Source: Tetramitus jugosus
Taxonomy: Eukaryota > Heterolobosea > Eutetramitea > Acrasida > Vahlkampfiidae
Direction: 5' to 3'
NCBI GenBank assembly: GCA_937625935.1
Contig: OW569363.1
Coordinates: 434,001-498,000 of the forward strand
DNA: 64,000 bases
The position numbers and the translations under genes were made by a program. Shown here in pieces: positions 22,952 to 31,500 of this stretch. Position 1 is the stretch's first letter, and the number at the start of each line of letters is the position of its first letter. Under the pieces are notes generated by a model. The model did not search any database and was not told the DNA's origin. It was given only the letters and a program-made list of their open reading frames with translations.

Positions 22952-24463
22952 TTATTCAAAGTTGGTTATTTTGGTTGCACAACCGTTCTTATCCTTTGGA
23001 GTTGAAGAAGCATCACTCATAGGTACTTCCTTCTCCTGGACTTTCTCCGTGATTGGTGTTGGTCTCAAATAGAATCGAGCAATGAGGGGCACATGATCCG
23101 ATCCATACTTTTCTGATGGAATAGCAGTATCCTCTGTAAGTTCACTCTCCTTTGGTATCTTACTAATTTCATAGGGTGCAATATGGCTGGGGTATTGATT
23201 CTTCATTGGAGAAGTATCATCGTCTCTCAAAAGCATCATATAGTCCACTGTTCCACACCACCCATCATTGTATGTTGTGAATGGAGGCTCATTGCAATCT
23301 TTCTCCCACTCGATATCTCTCATTTGAACGGGATAGATCTCTCTGTCGAGTTGTGCATAATTTGAAAACACGCTATACCACATTGGAAAGCTCTCTTTGT
23401 TCATTTGTTCCTTAATCAAGCTGTGTACATGACTTAACCGCAGTGTGGTATCAAATATTGAGTGGTCATGCAATGAGTAATGAACTCTGTTAAGCCACCA
23501 TTCGAGGTCATGTCGATCAACAGATTTCCTTCTCTTTGCCGATTCTTTTCTTTCCAGCTGCTCTAATTCTCTTTGTTCTTGAATTGGTTCCTGTGCCTCT
23601 TCTTTGATGTCAACTGAATCTAATGCCTGATGTTTGTGAAGTTCCACAATTTCTTGAAGACTCGTGTTTTGTAAAATATCTTTTGGAAGCAAGAACTCTG
23701 ACAAGGATTGTTTCAAGGATTGGGTATCATCAGGATCAAGGTCAAGTATACATTTTCTTGTCTGTGAATTTGTTAACAGAGAGTATACCATCGAGCTCGG
23801 TACCATGTTAAAGTCTCCCATGATCACCACTGGCCAGTTTCTGTTCTTGTTTATCTCTTTAATTTCCTGCATCAGATAACACAACTGTCTTAATCGAGTG
23901 TAAGAGTAATTGAATCTCCAAAATGCGTGAGTGTTCGCAACGATGATATGGTATGCTTGTTTTGAGTCTTTTGAGTTTATATCGTCTTTCATTCTCAGAG
24001 CACAGATTTGAGCAACATTAGACTTGCACAACTCAAAGAACTTGACTCCTTTCAAATCATTCGCCAAATTTTGATACTCAACCAGTTTGTATTCAACCAT
24101 TTCAAATTTATCACTCTTGAATGCAATAGTCAACCCATAGAGCTTTAATGAGTCTTTGTGGGAGCTGACTTTCGGTTGATGTATGCAGGAGTAGCCCAAT
24201 TTATCCAGCTCATCTTCCCAGAAATCCTCGAAAAAGTCCATTTCTTGACAGCAGACGACATCTGCATTACAATCGGAGATTTCATCAAGGAGTAATTGTC
24301 TCCTGTTCTTCCAACGACCTGCAGTTTTTGAAATATACTTGAAACTGGTTCTTCGATTCATGAGCGTTTGTGCAAGTGTGTTGTAAGTCATGATCGTAAT
24401 CGATTTACAATCATTTTTGGTTGACTCATTCGTGATTGATTCAAGGGGGAGAAATTCTTTCAT
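22952..24463 (-). CDS. CCR4-type endonuclease/exonuclease/phosphatase family protein
   Basis: The protein is 503 residues, starting at ATG 24463 (the frame continues upstream only to a GTG). It has the EEP catalytic motifs in order: MTYNTLAQTL (Asn), VVCCQEMDFFEDFW (catalytic Glu), VANTHAFWR, MGDFNMVPSS (Asp/Asn) and a terminal SDHVPLIARF (Asp/His). The YNTLAQ start is typical of the CCR4/nocturnin/Angel/2'-phosphodiesterase branch, which degrades poly(A) or related RNA. A charged insert near residues 290-330 (RELEQLERKESAKRRK) interrupts the fold. No leucine-rich repeat is present, so it is not canonical CCR4. It is divergent from the next gene with only 54 bp between start codons, which must share a promoter. 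Confidence 0.88.
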   Translation of the reverse strand: MKEFLPLESITNESTKNDCKSITIMTYNTLAQTLMNRRTSFKYISKTAGRWKNRRQLLLDEISDCNADVVCCQEMDFFEDFWEDELDKLGYSCIHQPKVSSHKDSLKLYGLTIAFKSDKFEMVEYKLVEYQNLANDLKGVKFFELCKSNVAQICALRMKDDINSKDSKQAYHIIVANTHAFWRFNYSYTRLRQLCYLMQEIKEINKNRNWPVVIMGDFNMVPSSMVYSLLTNSQTRKCILDLDPDDTQSLKQSLSEFLLPKDILQNTSLQEIVELHKHQALDSVDIKEEAQEPIQEQRELEQLERKESAKRRKSVDRHDLEWWLNRVHYSLHDHSIFDTTLRLSHVHSLIKEQMNKESFPMWYSVFSNYAQLDREIYPVQMRDIEWEKDCNEPPFTTYNDGWCGTVDYMMLLRDDDTSPMKNQYPSHIAPYEISKIPKESELTEDTAIPSEKYGSDHVPLIARFYLRPTPITEKVQEKEVPMSDASSTPKDKNGCATKITNFE

Positions 24464-24517
24464 CTGTACTTGTGTGATATACACTTTCTTGAATTTGTTT
24501 AGTTTGAAACAAACAAA

Positions 24518-25283
24518 ATGGAATGCATTGCCAGAGAGATCATAACATCCCCATATTTTCGGTGCTCGTTCCTTGAAGGAGCAAAAAAAGAACTTTGCGA
24601 AAAAAGCAGTGATCGCTACCAGAGAGACATGAGTGCAAGGTCAGAGAAGAGCTTCCACACTGGGCACTACCCATCTGATCACTGGGCCATGCAACCCTGC
24701 CTACTCAGTGATCCAAAGGTCATCTGTCTCGCGTACTTTAAGAACTTTGAGTACGCAGTGTACTTGAATCCTACGGACAAGAGAGGATATCGCAAGGCTG
24801 ATCTGCAAGGGGGATATGCAGTCGACATTCAATCGAAATTATCAAACTCTGGAAAAGATTGGATTTGGGTTGTTGATGCAGCTAATGACCGATGTCTATG
24901 GTGAGATTGTACCCATTGCACAATCAGCGGTCGCAGGCAACAATTCACACGAGTTTGATGTGGAGACTGGCATGTCCAAGATTGGTAAAGTGGAAGAACC
25001 GTGGTTTTTGCATGGTCATATCTTTGGACGTGGGAATCCAAAGAGTGAATATGTGGCGGGAGTTCCATTGGATGGACCTGTTCCTGGATATTGCTTTGAT
25101 ATGATGGCGAAAACTTTGAGCGAAGAGGGCAATGATGCAAAAGTACTTTGGAGAGAAGGGGAGATTGAAAAGGTTGTGAGTGCATTGAAACTTAGAATTA
25201 TTGATGTCAAGGATCCGTACGAAGAACAAGGATTACGCATCCAGTGCGCAAATGAAGAGTCTTGGGCAGTAGTAAATAAATAA
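24518..25283 (+). pseudogene. Unknown gene with a one-base frameshift (pseudogene, recoding or sequence error)
   Basis: Frame 1 from ATG 24518 gives 128 residues and stops at 24902-24904. The frame shifted by one base, open from 24816, continues for 155 residues to TAA 25281-25283. The composition is protein-like up to ...WVVDAANDR in the first frame and from GEIVPIAQSAVAG in the second. The break therefore lies around 24885-24900, where a single extra base would explain it. No intron of workable size fits. The combined product would be about 254 residues. Notable motifs after the break are FLHGHIFGRGNP and AGVPLDGPVPGYCFDMM. I do not recognise the family. The lack of other stops suggests a recent break, a programmed shift or an assembly error. 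Confidence 0.6.
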
Positions 25284-25296
25284 ATAGAACAAAATT

Positions 25297-27924
25297 TTAC
25301 ACTTCAGGTGCGATAGGACTGCTTACAGCTGGTGTCACCAAACAATGGTTTGATGAGTAGTTTGCTGTTTGGTGATTCTTGATTCTTGTTTCTTGTTCGT
25401 CTTTCTGATTCCTACTGACTCGAAGAATACTCAACCAATTTTCTTTTGTAAATTTCTTGCATGTTTCAACAATGTTCGAGGGAGGATAGGATGCACACGG
25501 TGCTGAGTGTCTCCTTGAGAAGAATAGAGTGGGGCCTAGTGGATCTGTGAGTAAAGGGAGCTCAGAAGTATCCCTAATAGGCGAGAGCACTTCTGCTTCA
25601 TGTTCGGTGCATTGGAGAGATGCAACCTCATCTAGTTCAATGTTAACACAAGGAGACACACTAGATACTGTGACATTCGGTTGGCCTATTAGAGGCTCAG
25701 GATTGGGTTTTGGTTCGGACTTGTCACGCATAGGAACAGGGAATGTTCTATTTCGCAAAGCATGGGGCAACAGTTGAAAGATGTTACAAGGTGATCCAAT
25801 TCCCTTCAATTGATAATACCCTAATTTTTTCACTGCAACAGCATGTCCCACTGGATCTCTAATAATTTGCATTCCATCCTTGACTTGATTCAAAAACTGT
25901 TCAGATACGAGTATCTGCCCACCGTAAGCTGCATTCGTGATTCGCGCAGCCAGATTCACATCATTACCATGATAATCATACCTCATTGTTGTTCTGTCCA
26001 TTTGAGGGGTAGGGCTACCGTAATGAGCACCGATACGGACACGAAGTCCACGATAAATCATTTCTCCACCCTCGTCCACTTCAAACTTTGAACAACCATG
26101 ATTGAGCAAGGAGTTGGGCCAGTTGACTTGCAATAAATCTTCTTGAACCCTGAGCATCCACAACAGAGCGTCCATTGGATCCTTGAAGGCACACATGAAT
26201 GAGTCCCCTTGAGTTTTGATTTCAAACCCATGAAGCTCCTTCAAGAGAGACCTCAGAAGGCGATTGTGCTTATCAAGTGATGATTTCATGGCATCTTGAT
26301 CCTTGTTCCATAAGATGGTAGAGTCTTGAATATCCGTGAACAGAATTGTAAAATTTCCTCCTGTTGGTGCCAGAACATTCACCTTTTTCACCTTGTGGAC
26401 TCTGACCCTCCAACACAGGAGAAGAGCAATGGAAAGAAAGACAATACAGATGAACGCTGCCAGAATCACTGCCAGACACACAATGAGAGTAATATTCTTC
26501 TCACTGACACAGAGAACTGCTTTCCCAGAGGTTGAGTCCAGTTGAATACAAATCGGCCCCTGATTGTAACCAATACCTGTCATGTTCCCGAATAGAAAGC
26601 TCTTTTGAAGATCTATATTCATCTCTTCTTGTAGAGCCACTATCGCTCGCAAAGCAAACACATTTGTACAATAATTGTCAATCGGAAGATTATAGATATC
26701 CGAGGAGATGAATCCATTTTCAACAGAATTCTCAATGACTCGATTGACTTGAGACATGTTCATTACACCTATACCAAGAGGACCAGAGGGCCATACGAGA
26801 CGGTTCACTTCTCTAATTTGCAACGATTGGTGCAAATTACGTTCAGGTAGCGTTGTTAAGCACTGAGCTTCGTGATCCCTACAATAAATCCATCCCTTCA
26901 TACTGGCTTTCAAGAATAGAGGCATCACATCTCGATTACTCACTTCTCCTTCTTCAGTGACGTTGCTATTCAGCCATTCTTCATGCACGAGAATCACATT
27001 ATCAAACGGTAAAATGTCATCACTGCTCAGTGAAAACACATTAAAGTCACTCAGTTCCCATAACCGATCGCTATTCTTTTTCTTTAGCTCTAACAATTGA
27101 AGCAGCTCGTTATGACTGTACATGAGCATAAAATCAAAGAACGCATTGGGTTGAACGAGAGGAACAGGAGAGAAGGATTGCGGCATGAGATGAACCTCAG
27201 TCGTCTCATTAATTCCATGTTCCCTCAATGTAGCGATAAAAGGTAGTTGGTCTTGGTTCCAATATCCTAGAGTCTTTCCCTTCAGCTTTTCCCATGAGTC
27301 AAGACCTGAGGACTTCATGGTTACACCACGTAGACCAGAACGAGAATTCGTTTGCCACACTGCTGTCAAATTTAATCCTTGTTCGCGCGCGGAAAAAACC
27401 GTTGCAAAGGAAGAAATGTAAAGTTGCGCGAGTCCTGCTCTTACATACTTGAGGGAGTCGATTCCAGGTCCTCCAGGAATAATTGTAAAATCGATGCATT
27501 CTTGAGCAAAATATCCAAGTGAATCGGCAGCTATGAAGCCAACGTACTCTGCCTGAATCACCCATTTGACCGCGAGACTAATCTTGTACACCTTCTTGCA
27601 GTGCCCATAGGGATCAGGATCGGTGTTACTAATTGGGTTTGGGTTTTGAGTGCTACTGTCAACGTGACTCTCGGCCACTAGAGGAAGAGTTGCTTCTGGT
27701 TGATTGGAGAATGGTGTGGTAATCTTAGTATGTGGCTGATGAAGTTCAGGTTGTGTTTGAGTCATGGGTTTCTGTTCCGAGTGTGGCACGGCGAGGAGAA
27801 GAAAAAACAGGCAAAGTATGAGAAAGGAGAACAAGCATGAAATTGCCCACCGCCGCCGATGAAGTGCGTTATTGTTGATTGAATGGGAGTGTAACATTGT
27901 TGGTGAGATGTGTTTCAACCGCAT
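25297..27924 (-). CDS. Receptor-type adenylyl cyclase with NMT1/THI5-like ectodomain
   Basis: The protein is 875 residues from ATG 27924; the 110 codons further upstream open only with GTG. A signal anchor lies at about residues 25-45. Residues about 108-450 resemble the NMT1/THI5 class of periplasmic binding proteins (VIQAEYVGFIAADSLGYF, IIPGGPGIDSLKYVRAG, KLKGKTLGYW). A transmembrane helix follows near 496-525, then a class III cyclase domain. The two metal aspartates are in LFTDIQDST (about 530) and TQGDSF (about 573). A lysine in EIKTQGD and Asp in YDYHGND fit ATP as substrate. The Asn and Arg of VNLAARI are intact. The catalytic domain resembles trypanosomatid receptor cyclases. The protein probably senses an extracellular small molecule and makes cAMP; the ligand is unknown. 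Confidence 0.85.
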   Translation of the reverse strand: MRLKHISPTMLHSHSINNNALHRRRWAISCLFSFLILCLFFLLLAVPHSEQKPMTQTQPELHQPHTKITTPFSNQPEATLPLVAESHVDSSTQNPNPISNTDPDPYGHCKKVYKISLAVKWVIQAEYVGFIAADSLGYFAQECIDFTIIPGGPGIDSLKYVRAGLAQLYISSFATVFSAREQGLNLTAVWQTNSRSGLRGVTMKSSGLDSWEKLKGKTLGYWNQDQLPFIATLREHGINETTEVHLMPQSFSPVPLVQPNAFFDFMLMYSHNELLQLLELKKKNSDRLWELSDFNVFSLSSDDILPFDNVILVHEEWLNSNVTEEGEVSNRDVMPLFLKASMKGWIYCRDHEAQCLTTLPERNLHQSLQIREVNRLVWPSGPLGIGVMNMSQVNRVIENSVENGFISSDIYNLPIDNYCTNVFALRAIVALQEEMNIDLQKSFLFGNMTGIGYNQGPICIQLDSTSGKAVLCVSEKNITLIVCLAVILAAFICIVFLSIALLLCWRVRVHKVKKVNVLAPTGGNFTILFTDIQDSTILWNKDQDAMKSSLDKHNRLLRSLLKELHGFEIKTQGDSFMCAFKDPMDALLWMLRVQEDLLQVNWPNSLLNHGCSKFEVDEGGEMIYRGLRVRIGAHYGSPTPQMDRTTMRYDYHGNDVNLAARITNAAYGGQILVSEQFLNQVKDGMQIIRDPVGHAVAVKKLGYYQLKGIGSPCNIFQLLPHALRNRTFPVPMRDKSEPKPNPEPLIGQPNVTVSSVSPCVNIELDEVASLQCTEHEAEVLSPIRDTSELPLLTDPLGPTLFFSRRHSAPCASYPPSNIVETCKKFTKENWLSILRVSRNQKDEQETRIKNHQTANYSSNHCLVTPAVSSPIAPEV

Positions 27925-28589
27925 TGTATCTGATTGACAAAGTTTCGGATTTTGTAACACGATTTTTGATTGTGTCAACCGCTGATGATGAAGATTGTTG
28001 TTTGGACGGAGAGTTGTTGGTGTGTTTTTGTGAAGTAAGAACTGCTCTGTTGTTGAGCTTGATGGTTGTTGGTTGTATCGCAACACAATACCTCGGCAGA
28101 GCTCCTTTATTTTTATCAAGTTAATTTTGCTTATTTGGGTTAGAAGTTCTTGTACGGTCAAGGGACCCTCGATTTGAAAGAGGAAATAGCGATTCCGGGA
28201 ACCACGTGGAGGTGCAAGTGTCCGATCAGTATTTAGGTTATCGGACGCTTGCACCCTTATTTATTTGTCCTGGAAAGTGAAACCCCTGAGTCAACCACGG
28301 AGCGGACACTTGTCAACAGGGCAACTTAGATTCCCGAAAGATTGTGCCGTTTTCAGGTTCAAGAGTTTCAATAACGTGACATTCAGAACGACACGTGTTA
28401 CCTTAGCGAAAACTATTGTGTTCTACCGTACCATGCTGTTAATCCTTATTGAACAGCTGCCTGTTAGATGGAGCTTGAAACCTTCCTGTAAACAGCCGGA
28501 CAATCTGATTCTCCGCAAGTTCAAACCCGACAAGCGGAAGAATATCGAAATTAAAAAAAATAAAGAAAAAGCTTTCGATTGGAACACAC
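27925..28589. promoter_or_regulatory. Divergent intergenic region between the receptor cyclase and WDR81
   Basis: This 665-bp stretch should hold both promoters. The frame of the cyclase stays open to 28254 but lacks an ATG and reads as low-quality sequence. A CCACGTGG palindrome at 28202-28209 directly precedes the long inverted repeat listed separately. An A-rich run (28554-28570) leads to the WDR81 start. Confidence 0.4.
28211..28255. repeat. 16-bp inverted repeat with 13-nt spacer
   Basis: The left arm 28211-28226 (GGTGCAAGTGTCCGAT) and right arm 28240-28255 pair over 16 positions with one G.T-type mismatch. It lies 286 bp upstream of the cyclase ATG and 335 bp upstream of the WDR81 ATG. 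It could be a transcription-factor site or a hairpin in a 5' leader. Confidence 0.85.
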
Positions 28590-31500
28590 ATGGGTCAGAA
28601 TTTGTCCATTGCAACTGAAAAATTGATCATACAGGAGGAATTGGGTCCTCTTGGTATCGATTACCAGTATGCCCTGACCGGTGGTGATTCAAGTCCCTAC
28701 CGCAGTCCCTACGTTTGCGCCAAAATTTCCTCAACGGTCAATTCTCTACAGTACACCAAAAATGGCGCGATCAATGATGATGATGATCAAGAAGAACAAC
28801 AGAACAATAATGAGTCAACAACATCATCACCCATTCAATTATTGTTTCTCAAGAGCTATAATGATCATCATCATCGACGCAGTGGCAATGGTGAAGATTC
28901 ATTCTTGTTGATCAAGGTCATTCCAAAGAGTTTTGCACTGTATGAAGAACAACATGTCGAACGAAACATGTTTACGATGACGACGACGACTACGACAAAT
29001 AATGGTGGTGATGATGCAGTGAGCAGAAAAATGGACCAAGAAGTGTTCATCTCATTGTTGTACACCATTTCACAATTGTATCAAATTTCACCTGATTTGG
29101 TGAATCAAATGTATTTTAATTATGATTTGTTTGAACAGCAATTGTCATTGCTGGAAGAAGGAGAGTGTAACAATGTCAATGGTGAACAACAAGAAGCTGA
29201 ACATTTGAAAACAATGATGTTGAACAAAAAGAAGCAAAATTTTGTGCTTCAAATGTTGAATGGTTGTTTTATGCCAAAACATGCGAATTTACCAGCCTTG
29301 TACGGCGTCTTTCAATCCAAGAGAGCATTTTATTTGTTGATGGATCATCAGAATTTTACATTGGACGAGTTGTTGAAGTTTAATCAACCCATTTTAAAGT
29401 TGGATGATACAAAGAGGCGATTTTTGTTTTATCAAATGATTCAATTCGTTTTCTTTTGTCACAAGAGTGGATTTGCTCATGGAAAGATTCGGCCGTGCAA
29501 CATTTTGTTGAATGATATGTTATGGGTGTCGATTATTGGACAAGATATATTGTACACACCAAAATTGGATGATCCCATGTTTGCTGTGACCAATGATGGT
29601 GGTAGTGGTGGTCATGTGGTGCCTGATGGTGCAAATGCAACGCGGGAAGTTGATGGTAGCTCATCGTCGTCGCCATCATCGTTGGTTGTGCCACCATTGC
29701 GTCTCAATTCACCATCGATTCGCAACAACAACGATTCACCTGCAATGGTGAGTGCCCGAGCACCCTCTCCCACAGTCCCAGCCTCTCACAGCAACAACAA
29801 CAATACAAATTATTATGGTAGTTTGCCTTCACTCGAGTCAATATCGGGTGGGACCAACAACACATATGGTTCAGTCAATCGCTCAAGTGTTGTCGATGAT
29901 GATTTGGTGTCATCTGTTATTTCTCGCTGGCAGAAGAGGGAGATTAGTAATTATGAGTACTTGATTGCTTTGAATGAGATGGCTGGAAGACGTCTTGGCG
30001 ATTCGCAATTTCATCCTATTCTTCCCTGGGTCATGGATTTCAGTAGTCCGTTCGGAGAGTGGAGAGATTTAACGAAAACAAAATATAGATTGAATAAGGG
30101 TGATCAAATGCTCGATTTTACATTTCAGTCTCCAGAGAATCCTCATCATGTCACTGAACCTCTATCTGAAATTACCTATTTTATTTATATGGCTCGAAGA
30201 ACACCCGTCGAATTGTTGAAGCTTCACGTGAGAACGCATTACGAACCGAGAGAGTATCCATTAAGTGTAGTGCGCATGTATCATTGGACTCCTGATGAGT
30301 GCATACCTGAATTGTACACTGATCCCTCTGTTTTTAAGAGCATTCATCCAGACATGAGTGATCTTGAGCTACCGGAATGGGCCACAGATGCCAATGATTT
30401 TATTCAAAAACATCGAGAAGCACTGGAGAGTGATCAAGTCAGTCGACAGCTTCATCACTGGATTGACTTGATCTTTGGATACAAGTTGAGTGGACAAGCG
30501 GCAATTGATGCAAAGAATGTGATGCTGAAAAAGGAACACAATGACTTAATACCTACACGGTATGGATATGTACAGTTGTTTAACGATCCGCATCCTCCTC
30601 GATTCTGTTCCTCTATTCAGGATGATGCGAACGGTCTAGAGTTAGCTTTCTATGAGCAGACGCTTCGTTTCAGTGCAACATACTTCTCAACGCCAGAATA
30701 CCACACTATCCCTTATCTGATACGAGCAAAGAAATGCCAAATCGAAGTTTCTCAAAAAGATTTATTTGCAGATGATATGTTTGCTCTTGGTTGTCTATTA
30801 GCTGAGTTATACACATTTCAGCCATTGTTCAATTCCAAGACCCTTGACTATTATCTCACGAATCCAGATATGTCAAAGTACAAATCTGTTCCTCAGTTCG
30901 AGAAAATTCCGCAGCCTGCACGATTTATTATTGAATCTTTGATTGATTTGGATGCTTCCAAACGAAAGAAAGTATTCCAGCATCCACAGAGTAAGCGAAT
31001 GTTTCCGACATTCTTCAAGTTTGCTTACTGGTTTTTAAGCAAATTTTATACTTTGCCAACCCAGGAGGAAAAATTATCTTTTGCCATGAAACATGTAACT
31101 CCTAATTCTGTGGAGAGAGAGTTTTTCTCATCTGGATATAATCCATACATGAACAATGGAGGATTATTGGTAGATCTGCCATCTGAGGGTTTGGAGATAA
31201 CATTGCCTCATGTGTTGCAATATTTCTTTTCGGTGAAGAAGGTGATCACAACATCAGGTGTAGTGGATGTACAACATCTGAGATCGTGGTGCGACGGAGT
31301 CAAAATACTCAAAAAAGTTGGAAAACACATTAATAGGTCAAAACTTCTGAGATGTGAGACCATTAGAAAGTTGGTGAAAAAGAAGTTAAACGAGTTGTAT
31401 TTGGAGAGTGAAAAGATGGAAGGCCGAACTTTGCCTGCTCAAGATCTTGCAATTTTGACTGACCTCCAGTTAAATTTGTACTCATTCTCATTTTCATCAT

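Noticed and set aside
27925-28254. 110-codon upstream extension of the receptor cyclase
   Set aside because: It opens only with GTG, and the signal anchor follows directly after the ATG at 27924.
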